Shown here piece by piece: positions 8,381-18,355 of a stretch of DNA of 64,000 nucleotides; within the stretch, counting starts at the first letter, position 1, and every line of letters starts with the position of its first letter. Source of the DNA: Planctomycetaceae bacterium (GTDB lineage: Bacteria > Planctomycetota > Planctomycetia > Pirellulales > Thermoguttaceae); NCBI GenBank assembly GCA_004556055.1, contig SFIW01000005.1, positions 9,099 to 73,098 of the forward strand, given 5' to 3'. A model generated the notes under the pieces. It saw only the letters and a program-made list of their open reading frames with translations. It had not been told where the DNA came from and did no database searches. The position numbers and the translations under genes are program-made.

Positions 8381-9397
8381 ATGAAAGTCAAAAAGATTCT
8401 CTTTAACGTAAGCGCCATTTTCGCCTTGTCCAGCGTCGCGTTCATTGGCGCGACGTTTGCTCAGAATCCTGGAGCGCAAGGCGGTCGTCCCGCAGGTATG
8501 AAGGCGCCGGAGAAACCTGCGGCGTTCCAAGCGGACGTCGAACGCGCTCTCGCCCCCCGCGGCGAAAAGATCGGGCTCCTCCTTGCGACGCATGGCGCCG
8601 GTTCTCCGCGCTGGACGCAAGTTACCGAATCCCTTCGCGACCAAGTTCGCGCTCTCGACGCTAAAGAGAAACGCTTCGCCGCGATTGAAGTCTGCGACAT
8701 GGAATTCAACTTCAAAAACGATATTACCGAAGGTTTCAAGCGGCTTGAGGCCGCCGGTTGCGACGCCGTCGTCGTCGAGCCTGTCTTCATCTATCCGACA
8801 AGTCACGTTCAGTTCGACCTTCCGACCGCGCTTGGCGTCTACGGCGAAAAATCCGCCCGTGAAGGCGCGCGTGAAGAAGGTATGCGCGTCTTGAAAACCA
8901 AACTTCCGATCTCCCTTACCGCGACGCTCAGTTCCGGCAACCTTCTTCGCGATTACGTCGTTTCCGAAGCGAAACGCTTCTCCAAGAATCCTGCGGACGA
9001 ACGTCTCCTCGTGATCGCTCACGGCGACGAAGACTATCGCGGTCTTGTCGAGAAGCAGACGAAGAGCGCTCTTGACGCAGCCGCCGAACTCGGCTTCGAT
9101 TCCGTAGGTTGCGCCTTCTGTGAAATGGGCCAGACCTTCGCGACCGAAGTGAAGCCCGTTATCGAAAAGAACACCAAAGACGGCAAAAAGACGGTTGTCG
9201 TCGCGATCTATCTCTCCTCTTCCGCGAAGAGTTTCATCGAAGGCCTTGAAAAGCGCGCCAAGGCGATGAATATGGGCGAAGGCGCGAATCCTTCTCTCGA
9301 AGGACTCGATTATGTCCTCACCGACAAAGCGCTCGGCGATTTCGAAGGCACGGCTCAGCACATCTACGAAGCCGCGATCGAAGCCAGCTTGAACTGA
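8381..9397 (+). CDS. Exported tandem CbiX-like chelatase-domain protein
   Basis: The 338-residue protein has a signal peptide ending near ATFAQ and two sirohydrochlorin-chelatase (CbiX/CbiK-like) half-domains. The first has LLLATHGAGS and VEPVFIYPTSH; the second has LLVIAHGDED and a VVAIYLSSS strand. The His of each HG motif is the family's metal or tetrapyrrole ligand. Cytoplasmic CbiX/SirB insert Co or Fe into sirohydrochlorin, whereas exported relatives have been linked to periplasmic metal or haem handling. No cobalamin or siroheme genes flank it. The start was set at the ATG at 8381, after GAAAGGAAAAG. Confidence 0.75.
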   Translation: MKVKKILFNVSAIFALSSVAFIGATFAQNPGAQGGRPAGMKAPEKPAAFQADVERALAPRGEKIGLLLATHGAGSPRWTQVTESLRDQVRALDAKEKRFAAIEVCDMEFNFKNDITEGFKRLEAAGCDAVVVEPVFIYPTSHVQFDLPTALGVYGEKSAREGAREEGMRVLKTKLPISLTATLSSGNLLRDYVVSEAKRFSKNPADERLLVIAHGDEDYRGLVEKQTKSALDAAAELGFDSVGCAFCEMGQTFATEVKPVIEKNTKDGKKTVVVAIYLSSSAKSFIEGLEKRAKAMNMGEGANPSLEGLDYVLTDKALGDFEGTAQHIYEAAIEASLN

Positions 9398-9445
9398 GAT
9401 ACGCCTTTTCTTCAAACGAGACCTATTGGGGAGAAGCGCTATAGG

Positions 9446-9472
9446 AACGCGTCCGTTGGGGCGCGTTTTTTC
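9446..9472 (+). terminator. Terminator after the chelatase-like gene
   Basis: AACGCG (9446-9451) pairs with CGCGTT (9462-9467), followed by a run of T. It lies 49 bases after the stop codon. Confidence 0.6.
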
Positions 9473-9486
9473 GTAGGGGGACGTTG

Positions 9487-9514
9487 TTGAAACCGTCGCG
9501 TCGATTTCTATAAT
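9487..9514 (+). promoter_or_regulatory. Sigma-70-type promoter of the GH78 gene
   Basis: TTGAAA (9487-9492), a 16-bp spacer and a perfect TATAAT (9509-9514). This predicts a leader of roughly 65-70 bases before the ATG at 9589. Confidence 0.65.
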
Positions 9515-9588
9515 TAACGTAAAAAGAGAGCGTTTGTGCGCTTTCGCCAACTGCCTTCGGTAGCAAATCGAAGATATAGGGAGTTAAA

Positions 9589-12354
9589 ATGAAGTTACAA
9601 ATCACATTTGTCGCCGCTGTTCTAGCGGCGATCGTCGCGACATGCGCGTCCGCGAGCTGGGCGGAGGATGTATCCTCCCTCTCCCCCGCGAAGTTGCGTT
9701 GCGAGTATTTAACAAACCCCGCAGGCCTCGATACTCGCGCCCCGCGCTTTAGCTGGATCCTCGAGACGGCGGACAAGGAAGCGATCGGTCAGAGTCAGCA
9801 GTCGTATCGTATTCGCGTCGACGCGACGGAAGCCGCCGCGAAGGAGCTGCAAGGCAAGCTTTGGGACACCGGTTGGGTCGAATCCGACGCGACGGCGCAG
9901 ATCGCGTACGCCGGAGAAGCGCTCAAATCGGACGCGTCGTATTATTGGACTGTTCAGGTGAAGGATCAGAACGGGACGCTCTCGAAGGCGTCGGAGGTTC
10001 AGACGTGGACGACGGGCCTCTTCGATTCGAACGATTGGAGCGCGAAATGGATCGGAATCGGATATCTTCCCGAAGGGGAGACGGATCTGAATCAGACAAG
10101 CGCGCGCAATCCCGAGACGAATCTGATGATTGAGCCGCAGCTTCGCAAGACGTTCGAACTCGAGTCGGAACCGACGCGCGCTATGCTCTTCGTCGCTAGC
10201 GTCGGCTATCACGAGCTCTACGTGAACGGCGAGCAGGTCGCGAGCGAATCGGTCTTAGCGCCGAACGTGACGAACTATAAGTACCGCGCGCGCTACATCG
10301 CGTACGACGTCGCCCCTTATTTGAAGAAGGGTAAGAACGTCGTCGCGCTATGGCTTGGCCCCGGTTGGAGCGTTCTTGGCGAATTGCGCGTTCCGACGCG
10401 TCCTCAGACGCCGATCGTTCTCGCGCAATGCGACGTTCAAACCGCAGACGGCAAGACGACGCGCGTCGTCTCCGACGAAACGTGGAAAGGAAGCGAAAGC
10501 TCGCATTTCCTCACCGGCGCGTGGACCTTCGGTCAGTTTGGCGGCGAACATATCGATATGAATCTTGTCAATCCCGACTGGAACAAAGTCGATTTCGACG
10601 ACTCTGCGTGGCGCTCCGTCACAGTCTTCTCCCCCGAGCTTGAAATCACGGCGCAGACGAGCCAGCGCAACATCCTTACCGACCCGATTCATCCTAAGAG
10701 CGTGGTCAAGGTGAAGGACGGCGTTTGGCGGGTCGACATGGGCGTGAACTTCGCGGGGTGGACGCGCGTAAAACTTCACGGAAAGCCGGGCGCGACGGTG
10801 ACTTTCGATTATTCGGAACGCTCTCAGGAGACGCGAACGTTCGGCCTCTTTAGTTCGCTTCGTCTTGACGAAAATGGAGACGGCGTTTTCCAGAATAAAT
10901 TCAACTATAGCTCGATGCGCTGGATCACGATCACGGGCGTCGACGAGGAACCGAAACTCGACGATATCGTCGGTTGGAATATCCGGACTGACTACGACGT
11001 CGCTGCGGCGTTCGAGACGTCCGACGATCTTCAGAATTGGATTTACAACACGGGCCGCTGGACTTTCGAGAATCTTTCTCTTGGCGGATACGTCGTCGAC
11101 TGTCCTCAGCGCGAACGAATGGGGTACGGCGGGGACGCGCACGCGACCTCGGAATCTGGTATGTACAATTACAGTCTTGAATCCTTCTACTTCAAGTGGA
11201 TGGAAGACTGGCGCGACTGCCAGCGCGACGGCGGCAACGGTTCTCTTCCGAACACCGCTCCGACGTATTTTGGCGGCGGCGGCCCTGCGTGGGGCGGAAT
11301 CGTCGTTACTCTTCCGTACACCTTCTATCTCCAATATGGGGACACGCGCATCCTCGAAGAAAACTTTGAGATGATCGAACGTTGGCTCGGATTCCTCGAA
11401 TCGAATGTTAAAGACGGTCTCCTTCAACGTTACGGCGACGTATGGACCTTCCTTGGCGACTGGCTCTGGCCGGGAGCGCCCGACGGCCCCAACAGCGACA
11501 CTCCGCAAGCGCTTTGCTTGAACAACTTCTACCTTGTCTTCAACCTAGAGACGGCGGCAAAGATCGCGCGCGTGATCGGTCGCGAAGATCGCGCGAAGGA
11601 ATGGGAACGCATGGCGCAAGAGACGCGCGACGCGATCAACGCGAAGTATTACAAAGCGTCGGAAGGTTCGTATCACGACGACGCGCAGGCGATTCTCGCG
11701 CTCGCGCTTCTGTCGCACACCCCCGCGACGGCGGAGGAAACGCGTCGCGTCGAAGAGCGTCTTGATCGCGCGATTCTCGTCGATTCGAAGGGACATATCG
11801 GCGCGGGTATCACCGGCGGCGGCCTCCTCTTCCGTTATCTACGCGAGAAGAACCGCAACGACCTTGCGTATTCGACTTTGAAACAAACCGAATATCCCGG
11901 CTGGGGCTTCATGCGCGAACACGACGCCACGACCTATTGGGAAGCGTGGGAACTCGATCGTCCCGGTCACTCCCTCCTGCATAGCTCGTATCTCTTCCCC
12001 GTCGCGTGGTACATTTCCGGCGTTCTTGGAATTCAGCGCGACGCGGAGACGGTCGCGTTCCACAAGTTCACGGTTCGTCCTCCAAAGGCTAACGAAACGG
12101 ATCTGAGCTCCGCGAAGGGGTATTACGATTCGATCGCGGGTCGCATTTCGAGCGAATGGGCGAAGCGCGACAGCGGCATGCGCCTAGCGGTCGTCGTTCC
12201 GCCGAACACGACGGCGACGATCTACGTTCCTAAGACGGCGGCGGATAGCTCCGTCGAAGCGACTCGCGGCGCGGAATTCGTTTCGGAAGACGGCGATTAC
12301 GCGGTCTTCAACGTTCCGTCCGGTTCATTCGTCTTCGAAGAAGCGAAGCGCTAA
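9589..12354 (+). CDS. Secreted alpha-L-rhamnosidase, glycoside hydrolase family 78
   Basis: The 921-residue protein carries a signal peptide (to about ASWAED) and the GH78 domain order. The N-terminal fibronectin-like Bac_rhamnosid_N region has LTNPAGLDTRAPRFSW, followed by the carbohydrate-binding beta domain and the alpha/alpha six-barrel. The barrel holds DCPQRERMGYGGD, whose Asp/Glu residues belong to the catalytic site, and TTYWEAWE, which carries the conserved barrel Glu. It should release rhamnose from plant or microbial glycans outside the cytoplasm. It is a single-gene unit with a good promoter upstream and a hairpin terminator downstream. Confidence 0.9.
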   Translation: MKLQITFVAAVLAAIVATCASASWAEDVSSLSPAKLRCEYLTNPAGLDTRAPRFSWILETADKEAIGQSQQSYRIRVDATEAAAKELQGKLWDTGWVESDATAQIAYAGEALKSDASYYWTVQVKDQNGTLSKASEVQTWTTGLFDSNDWSAKWIGIGYLPEGETDLNQTSARNPETNLMIEPQLRKTFELESEPTRAMLFVASVGYHELYVNGEQVASESVLAPNVTNYKYRARYIAYDVAPYLKKGKNVVALWLGPGWSVLGELRVPTRPQTPIVLAQCDVQTADGKTTRVVSDETWKGSESSHFLTGAWTFGQFGGEHIDMNLVNPDWNKVDFDDSAWRSVTVFSPELEITAQTSQRNILTDPIHPKSVVKVKDGVWRVDMGVNFAGWTRVKLHGKPGATVTFDYSERSQETRTFGLFSSLRLDENGDGVFQNKFNYSSMRWITITGVDEEPKLDDIVGWNIRTDYDVAAAFETSDDLQNWIYNTGRWTFENLSLGGYVVDCPQRERMGYGGDAHATSESGMYNYSLESFYFKWMEDWRDCQRDGGNGSLPNTAPTYFGGGGPAWGGIVVTLPYTFYLQYGDTRILEENFEMIERWLGFLESNVKDGLLQRYGDVWTFLGDWLWPGAPDGPNSDTPQALCLNNFYLVFNLETAAKIARVIGREDRAKEWERMAQETRDAINAKYYKASEGSYHDDAQAILALALLSHTPATAEETRRVEERLDRAILVDSKGHIGAGITGGGLLFRYLREKNRNDLAYSTLKQTEYPGWGFMREHDATTYWEAWELDRPGHSLLHSSYLFPVAWYISGVLGIQRDAETVAFHKFTVRPPKANETDLSSAKGYYDSIAGRISSEWAKRDSGMRLAVVVPPNTTATIYVPKTAADSSVEATRGAEFVSEDGDYAVFNVPSGSFVFEEAKR

Positions 12355-12381
12355 TTTGCGGCAGTCGACGATAAAAAAACG

Positions 12382-12413
12382 AGGGGAGCTCCTTTTTTGG
12401 GGCTCCCCTTTTT
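12382..12413. terminator. Terminator between the GH78 gene and the convergent membrane-protein gene
   Basis: AGGGGAGC (12382-12389) pairs with GCTCCCCT (12402-12409), followed by TTTTT. An A run lies on the left side, so it can also serve the minus-strand gene. Confidence 0.8.
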
Positions 12414-12441
12414 CATTGCGCGTCTTTGTATGGCGACGAGA

Positions 12442-14631
12442 TTATTTCAGATTAAAAAGCGCGTCCGTCGTCAAATTAGACGCGACTGCGGTTTTTTCAT
12501 TCTTCGTAACGCGGCAGAAGACGATCGAGCCGCGCGGAATCGACTCAGAGACGACCGTAAGCGTTTGGTTCGTTCCGTCGGAGACGCCGACCTTAATCCA
12601 ACGCGGCGCCTTCGTCGCGGTCTCGCCGGGAATAACGACGTAGAGATCCCCCGCCGGAATCGTCGTTTTATCTTGAGCTCGTAAAATCCACTCGTCGTTG
12701 AGATTACGGTCGATCCATCCGACGCGCGGATAGAGAGTTGCGAAGCGTTCGACTCCCTCGTCAAGCTGCTCGGTCGTCTTATCGACCTTGAAATGCTCTT
12801 TGGGAAGGAAGTCTAGGCGCGATTTGGCCAGCGCGCGCAAACCTGCGATCTTCGAGGTCTCGGTTTGGAATCGATCGATCGAAGGGTTGTCGTCGAGTTG
12901 AGGAGCGTTGAGGACGCGCAAGACCGGCTCAAGACGCTGTGCGAAATAGTAATCGCTGGCTCGTAGGTATTGGGCGGTCTCTTTCAGGAAGGCGTATTGC
13001 AAAATCGGATCGAGAGCTTCGGTCGTTTGAATTTTCGTCATAAACTCGCACCACTTGGCGTACCAGAGTGCGATATCGTTTTCGCGCAATGAGTCCGGGA
13101 TCTTCCATGCGAGTTTCGCGAGTTCGTCAAGAAAGGCCTTCTGAGGAGAGACTTTTAGTTGAAGTTCCGGAGCTCCTTCGGGGATGAGGACGGTCGCGAC
13201 GGCGCCTTTCGCGGAGGAGACGTATTGATTTTCTCCCGCTTTCGGAGGTTTGACGAGATAATAAATCTTTTCTTTTGTCGGCGCATAAGTCCAATATTTC
13301 TGGCGCAGTTCGGCTTCGATCATAAGGACGATCTTGCGCTGGGTCGCGAGGACGTGTTCCGCGTCATAACGCCATTGGGGTATCCGTTTGAGAAGGTTTT
13401 TGAGTTCTTCAGGGGCGCCTTTGACGCTTGACGCGGCGGAAGCGAAGTCGACCGCGTTTTTAGCGTCTTGAGCCGGGACGTGGAACTTCTCCAGCTTCGA
13501 CCCGGAGTCCTGGACGAAGTCGTTCCATTGATCGAGGAATGAGCATAGATCGAGGGTTTGCGAGACGACGGCGAAATCGGCGTTATAGGCTTTGGCGAGT
13601 TCTCCTTGCGGAACGTTTTGCGCGGGGTCGGCGTCGAGATTAGCGCGATCTGGAGCAAGGAAGAGTTTGAGCTGTTCGAGGTCGGATACGCTTGAATCTA
13701 GGGCGCGAAGTCGTTTAAAGAAGTTGCGATCGCGTTCGAGTTCGTTCTTTAGAGCGTCAAGGCGCGCGATCAGAGAGTCTACATTCTGCGTGAATGACTC
13801 TTCGACGGCGTCCTGCAAATCGAGCGCCTTTTCTCGGAGGACGTCAAGCTCTTCGAGGATTTTGTCTACCTCGGGAGCGTCCATTTTTTTGAGGATCGCG
13901 AAATTGTTTTCAAGCGCGTTTAACGCGTCTTGGTTTTCTTCAAGGCGCGCGGCTTCCTCGGGGGCGGGCGCGAAGGGATTGACGTTTAAGTCGATTTCGG
14001 ACGTCGCGTCGTCGACGAGGAGCGCGTCGTCTTCAACGGGCGCGGTATCAATTGCGTTTTGCGAGTCATCCGCGACGGAGTCGTTAAAATCAAAGAGTTC
14101 GGCGTCTTCGTCGAGAATGTCGGGGGAGAGAAGGGGATCGTCTTCCGGTAGTGGCACGTCGTTGTCGGCAACCTCAGGGACGGCGTTTTCCAGTTCAGGG
14201 GTTTCGAGAGTCGGTTCGGGGTCGAGAACGTCTTCGGAGGTATTTTCCTGAAGGACGATCGTCTCTGTTTTGGGCGCGTCGATTTGAGTTAGGAGAGGGG
14301 CGGGCGTCGGCTCGTCTTGCGGTAGCGTTGGCGCATCCGTCGCGTTTTCCTCCGCAGTTGCTTCTTCCTCTTTCGCGACTTTTTGGTCTTCCGGAACTGG
14401 CGGTACGAAGTCTAGTTCCTTTTTAACGCAATGAACAACGCTCAGAACCAGTACGAAGACGATAGCGAAGGGAAGCCCAAAGGCGAGGAGCGCGCTCCAC
14501 CTAGAGTGTTGCGCCGCTTCATCGGCGAGAGAGGTCGCCCACTCGGCGTAGACGTCGTCTTCGGCTAAGCGCTCCTCGTTATTATCGCGTTCTTCTTGAG
14601 TCGGAATTTGATCCTTCTTTTCCAGGGACAT
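12442..14631 (-). CDS. Acidic single-pass membrane protein of unknown function
   Basis: The 729-residue protein has a short charged cytoplasmic N-terminus and one transmembrane helix at residues 46-68 (ALLAFGLPFAIVFVLVLSVV). A very acidic, Pro/Thr-rich linker (about 75-240) follows, and then a helical region with coiled-coil character. The C-terminal end is more compact, with YVVIPGETATKAPRW and a last strand near SIPRGSIVFCRV. I recognise no family. The topology suggests the bulk is periplasmic. It lies 83 bp downstream of the helicase-nuclease gene on the same strand. Confidence 0.75.
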   Translation of the reverse strand: MSLEKKDQIPTQEERDNNEERLAEDDVYAEWATSLADEAAQHSRWSALLAFGLPFAIVFVLVLSVVHCVKKELDFVPPVPEDQKVAKEEEATAEENATDAPTLPQDEPTPAPLLTQIDAPKTETIVLQENTSEDVLDPEPTLETPELENAVPEVADNDVPLPEDDPLLSPDILDEDAELFDFNDSVADDSQNAIDTAPVEDDALLVDDATSEIDLNVNPFAPAPEEAARLEENQDALNALENNFAILKKMDAPEVDKILEELDVLREKALDLQDAVEESFTQNVDSLIARLDALKNELERDRNFFKRLRALDSSVSDLEQLKLFLAPDRANLDADPAQNVPQGELAKAYNADFAVVSQTLDLCSFLDQWNDFVQDSGSKLEKFHVPAQDAKNAVDFASAASSVKGAPEELKNLLKRIPQWRYDAEHVLATQRKIVLMIEAELRQKYWTYAPTKEKIYYLVKPPKAGENQYVSSAKGAVATVLIPEGAPELQLKVSPQKAFLDELAKLAWKIPDSLRENDIALWYAKWCEFMTKIQTTEALDPILQYAFLKETAQYLRASDYYFAQRLEPVLRVLNAPQLDDNPSIDRFQTETSKIAGLRALAKSRLDFLPKEHFKVDKTTEQLDEGVERFATLYPRVGWIDRNLNDEWILRAQDKTTIPAGDLYVVIPGETATKAPRWIKVGVSDGTNQTLTVVSESIPRGSIVFCRVTKNEKTAVASNLTTDALFNLK

Positions 14632-14714
14632 AACGCTAATCTCCAGATCGGCTTTTGGCGACTATTCGAAAGTTTCATGCGCGACGCGCACAATTTTATT
14701 GGATGTTAAGAGGA

Positions 14715-17700
14715 CTACGCGTCTGCGAGACGCTTTACGTCGACCTCTCGTTCTAACGTAACAAACGCTAAGCGCAGAGAGATCGCGGAGGGTGGGAGCC
14801 CGTACTGGTTTTTGACGACGGTCTCGTAAGCTTTGAGCTGTTTTCGATATTCGTCCAGACGCGAGTCGTCTGGGAATTTTTCGTCAGTTTTGAAATCGAC
14901 GACGTCGGCGGCGACGACTTCGTCCGCGTCGTATAGGAGAACGAGTCTGTCGATGACGCCGCGCAGGAGTTCGCCGGTTTCCGGTTCGTCGGAGAGGCCG
15001 CGTTTCGTCTCGAGAGTGAACGGGCGTTCGCGCAGCAGTTCGAGTCTCGGGGCGCTCAATTCCGTCGCCTTGGCGAAAGGGGCGGGGGCCGTCTGCGGAT
15101 CAAAATATGACTCGTAGGCTAGGAGGCGGCGCACATATTGCGTAGCGCACAACTTTCTAAACTCCTTGATTTCTCCTGCGGCGCGTCGTCTGTCGTATCG
15201 CGTTTCGGGGAGTATTCGTCGCATGAGTCTGTCGTCAGCGGGCGCGTCGTTGCGGTCGAGCCACTCTGTGAGTTCGAAGCAGGCGTGGAGACACTTCCCG
15301 CGGACGAATCGACCTGGGGGCGTCCAAATCCTAGCGTCTTCTTTGTGCGCGTCTGTCGGCGTTTTGCGACGATAAAGGAGACGATTACGCGCAGATCTTT
15401 TGAAGAGTACGGTCTGCGCGCCCTCAGGCGCTCTTACGGGGGGGATGACCTGAACGGTCTCTTCATCTAGGATCGGCGCTTGCAAGTCGCGCCCCCAATC
15501 GACGCTTCCTTTGGCGTAAAGTCGCTGCGGGTTTTCGTAGAGGGAAGAGGTTTGATCTAGCGGCGCTTTGGAAGGAAGACCGAGACGTAGTATCTCCGCG
15601 AAGGTGAGTTTTTTTGATCCTGTTTCGCGCGACTTGGCTTCTTTTTCTCCCAGCTCCTTTTTGATAATCGGAGTTCCGAAGGGGGGAATGATCGCATACA
15701 ACGCGCGTTTCGGTCGCGTGATCGCGACGTATAATAGACAGAACGCTTCTTGAACCTGTCTCTCGATCGCGTTGGAGAAGTATTTCTGATATTCCGCAGG
15801 TATGAGGAAACTACGTTCGTCCTTTGCCAAATTTTTGAGGACGCAATCGATCTCCGAGACGGGGGACTCGCGTCCGGCGATGAATCGGTTTTTCGAGATA
15901 TCGGAGATTGCGCGATGTTGCTCAAGTTCGGGAAGTACGACGATATCGAATTCGAGTCCTTTGGAGGCGTGAATAGTCATGACGCGGACGCAAGAATCGG
16001 ATGGCGCTTGGGCCTTGTATTCCTGAACTTCTTGTAGAAACTCGTCGAGGGTCGCCTGCGGACGGCGCGCTTCGTAGGAGATTGCGAATTCGACAAACTG
16101 GTCGAGTCTTTCGCGCTCCCTTTCGCGTTCGCACAAGGGGGCAAGGAGATCGCGTAGTCCGGAGAGAAACGCGCCAAGCCCGTTCGTCTCGATCTTTTCG
16201 CGCAAAATCGACGAAACGCGTCGACAGGTCGTCGCCGATACGCTTCCCGACGCGCCCCCCGCGAAAGGTAATCCGAGCTTTTCCGCAATCGGGGCGATAT
16301 TTGCGAGACAGAATGCGTCGACGGAATCTTCCGGATGCGCGGCGAGTCTGACGACCGCTAGAAGGGCTCCAACCGCCGCCGTGTCGACGATCGTAGCGCC
16401 TCCTTCTTCGCTCGCGTCGACGCCGAGCTTTTTGAGACATCGCAGAATATTCGCTAGGTAGCGATTGCTTCTGGCGAGGACTCCGATCGAGGCGCGCGGA
16501 TATTTTTCGTGAAGTTCCTTAATTCTTCGCGCCGCGTAGGCGATATTGAGCGCCTTCTGAAGGGCGGACGGGGACTTCTTCTGAGGATCTTCTTTCGAAA
16601 CGTCCCCCTCTTCGGGGTCGAACTCGACGCGTTCGATCGCGTCGTCGGGGGCAGACTGCGGAAATTCGACGACGCGTCCTCCTTCGTCGTCGGGCTCTGC
16701 AATGGGAAGCCACGCGTTTTGCGCGAGCGTTCGTTCGTCCGAATAGATCGGAGCGGTTTCAATAGACCAGAATCCGTCGAGCTTCTCGTTCTTTTCCGCC
16801 CATTGATGCTCCTCAAATTGTCCGGCCCACTTGCAAACGGCGGAGCGCGTCGCGTCGGCGATCATCTCGTCTTCCGGGGACTCCGCCATTTCAGGTTTAG
16901 GAAACGCTGGATTCTTTTTGAAATTATCCGGATCGAAGACCTCGTTGACGGCGTTGATAACGACGGGACAGCTTCTCCAGTTTTTCGAAGAGGGATCCGT
17001 CTTAACGTTCTTCAATTCCGTTTCGATTGCTTCGAAGATTTCGGCGATCCCGCCGCGCCATCCGTAGATCGCCTGCTTGACGTCGCCGACGCAGAAGAAT
17101 GTCGCAAGTTTTTTAACGTACTCGGGATCGTCGGAGTCAAGGCTTTCCGGGTCGACGGAGACGATATTCTTGGCGAAGGGACGAAGAATTGACCACTGCT
17201 TATAGGAGGCGTCTTGGAATTCGTCGAGGAGAAGATGCCGCGTTTTGACGTCGAGTCGATAGTCCGTTTCTTCGTCGCGACCTTCCATCCCCATAGATGC
17301 GAGTTTTAGCGCGAGGTCGTCGAAACGATAGGCGCCGGAGTTCCCTTTGTAACGGTTAAAGTAGAATGATACGGCGTCAAGAAGATACCACAGGGAGGCG
17401 AGTTCTTCCATATAGCGCTTTTTCACATTCGACGCCGCGAGGATCGCAAGGTTCTTTAGCGCGTTTCGGAACGAGCCTTCGAGGCGAACGCGATAGTAGG
17501 AGATCTCGACGTCCTCGTCTTCCTCTTTGAGCGAGTCGAGGATTTTTTTGATCGGGGCGGAGGCGAGAATATCCTTCCAGTTCTCTTTTTCGACGTATTC
17601 GAGAAGCTTGTCGCGCAGTGTGACGCAGCTTGCGCTCGGTCCAGATTTTGTCTGAGGGGTCTCGGCATGGATTAGCGCGTCGACGCACTCTTGAGCGGAC

Positions 17701-18326
17701 GCTTCGGGAACTATGTCGTCGCTAAGACGGAACCAACATTCTTTTTTCGAGTCGTTATAGACTCCGACCGCGTCGAGAGCGAGGTCGTAAATCTGCGCTT
17801 CGATCGAACGTTTCGTCTCGCCTTTGAAGAGCAATTTGGCGAGCGCGTGGGCGCGTTTTCCATCGGTCTGCCGAAAAGCGGCGACGAGCGCGGAGCGCAA
17901 AAGGGCGTTGTTTTCTGATTCCTCAATGATCGACCAGCCGGGCTGAAGACCGATTTCAAAAGCGTATCCTTGAGCAAGCTGGATGAAAAAGGAGTCGAGA
18001 GTGCAAACGCGCAAACGGTTGATCGACCGGGCGACGGAGACAGTTAGATCGCGGAGGGTTTCCCAAGAAATTGCGTCCGGATCGCCGACTAGTTCCTTCG
18101 AAAGCGCGCGCGCGCCTTCATGTGTCGCGCCCCCCTTCCCGAGTCGCGCTAGAATACGACTCTGAATCTCCCCAGCGGCTTTGCGCGTGAATGTCGTCGC
18201 TAAAATTGAGTCTACCGGAGCGCCCGCGAGGAGAAGCTTCAAATAGCGTTCGCTCAGTCTGTAGGTTTTTCCAGAGCCTGCGGAGGCGCGTATGATCAGG
18301 TGCTTGAAAGGAGCTTCGTCAGACAT
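14715..18326 (-). CDS. AddA/RecB-like UvrD-family helicase-nuclease
   Basis: The 1203-residue protein has the superfamily 1A helicase motifs in order: Walker A ASAGSGKT at residues 14-21, TTFTRKAAGE, LLLDEFQDAS, FCVGDVKQAIYGWRGG, VRVMTIHASKGLEFD and LLYVAITRPKRAL. The C-terminal part has a RecB-type nuclease motif: RGKCLHACFE, GVIDRLVLLYD and VVDFKTDEKF. This architecture processes double-strand ends for recombination. An AddB or RecC/RecD partner is not adjacent. The ATG follows a palindrome-bearing promoter region. Confidence 0.85.
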   Translation of the reverse strand: MSDEAPFKHLIIRASAGSGKTYRLSERYLKLLLAGAPVDSILATTFTRKAAGEIQSRILARLGKGGATHEGARALSKELVGDPDAISWETLRDLTVSVARSINRLRVCTLDSFFIQLAQGYAFEIGLQPGWSIIEESENNALLRSALVAAFRQTDGKRAHALAKLLFKGETKRSIEAQIYDLALDAVGVYNDSKKECWFRLSDDIVPEASAQECVDALIHAETPQTKSGPSASCVTLRDKLLEYVEKENWKDILASAPIKKILDSLKEEDEDVEISYYRVRLEGSFRNALKNLAILAASNVKKRYMEELASLWYLLDAVSFYFNRYKGNSGAYRFDDLALKLASMGMEGRDEETDYRLDVKTRHLLLDEFQDASYKQWSILRPFAKNIVSVDPESLDSDDPEYVKKLATFFCVGDVKQAIYGWRGGIAEIFEAIETELKNVKTDPSSKNWRSCPVVINAVNEVFDPDNFKKNPAFPKPEMAESPEDEMIADATRSAVCKWAGQFEEHQWAEKNEKLDGFWSIETAPIYSDERTLAQNAWLPIAEPDDEGGRVVEFPQSAPDDAIERVEFDPEEGDVSKEDPQKKSPSALQKALNIAYAARRIKELHEKYPRASIGVLARSNRYLANILRCLKKLGVDASEEGGATIVDTAAVGALLAVVRLAAHPEDSVDAFCLANIAPIAEKLGLPFAGGASGSVSATTCRRVSSILREKIETNGLGAFLSGLRDLLAPLCERERERERLDQFVEFAISYEARRPQATLDEFLQEVQEYKAQAPSDSCVRVMTIHASKGLEFDIVVLPELEQHRAISDISKNRFIAGRESPVSEIDCVLKNLAKDERSFLIPAEYQKYFSNAIERQVQEAFCLLYVAITRPKRALYAIIPPFGTPIIKKELGEKEAKSRETGSKKLTFAEILRLGLPSKAPLDQTSSLYENPQRLYAKGSVDWGRDLQAPILDEETVQVIPPVRAPEGAQTVLFKRSARNRLLYRRKTPTDAHKEDARIWTPPGRFVRGKCLHACFELTEWLDRNDAPADDRLMRRILPETRYDRRRAAGEIKEFRKLCATQYVRRLLAYESYFDPQTAPAPFAKATELSAPRLELLRERPFTLETKRGLSDEPETGELLRGVIDRLVLLYDADEVVAADVVDFKTDEKFPDDSRLDEYRKQLKAYETVVKNQYGLPPSAISLRLAFVTLEREVDVKRLADA

Positions 18327-18355
18327 AATGCGCGTTTGGTGAAAATAAGTAGAAT

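Noticed and set aside
8363..9550. 395-codon minus-strand frame opposite the chelatase-like gene
   Set aside because: Fully antisense to a gene with signal peptide and CbiX motifs; no family features of its own.
10348..11508. 386-codon minus-strand frame inside the GH78 gene
   Set aside because: Antisense shadow of a well-supported enzyme, highly Arg-rich.
13592..14251. 219-codon plus-strand Ser/Arg-rich frame
   Set aside because: Shadow of the acidic repeat region of the membrane-protein gene; composition reflects the reverse complement of acidic codons.
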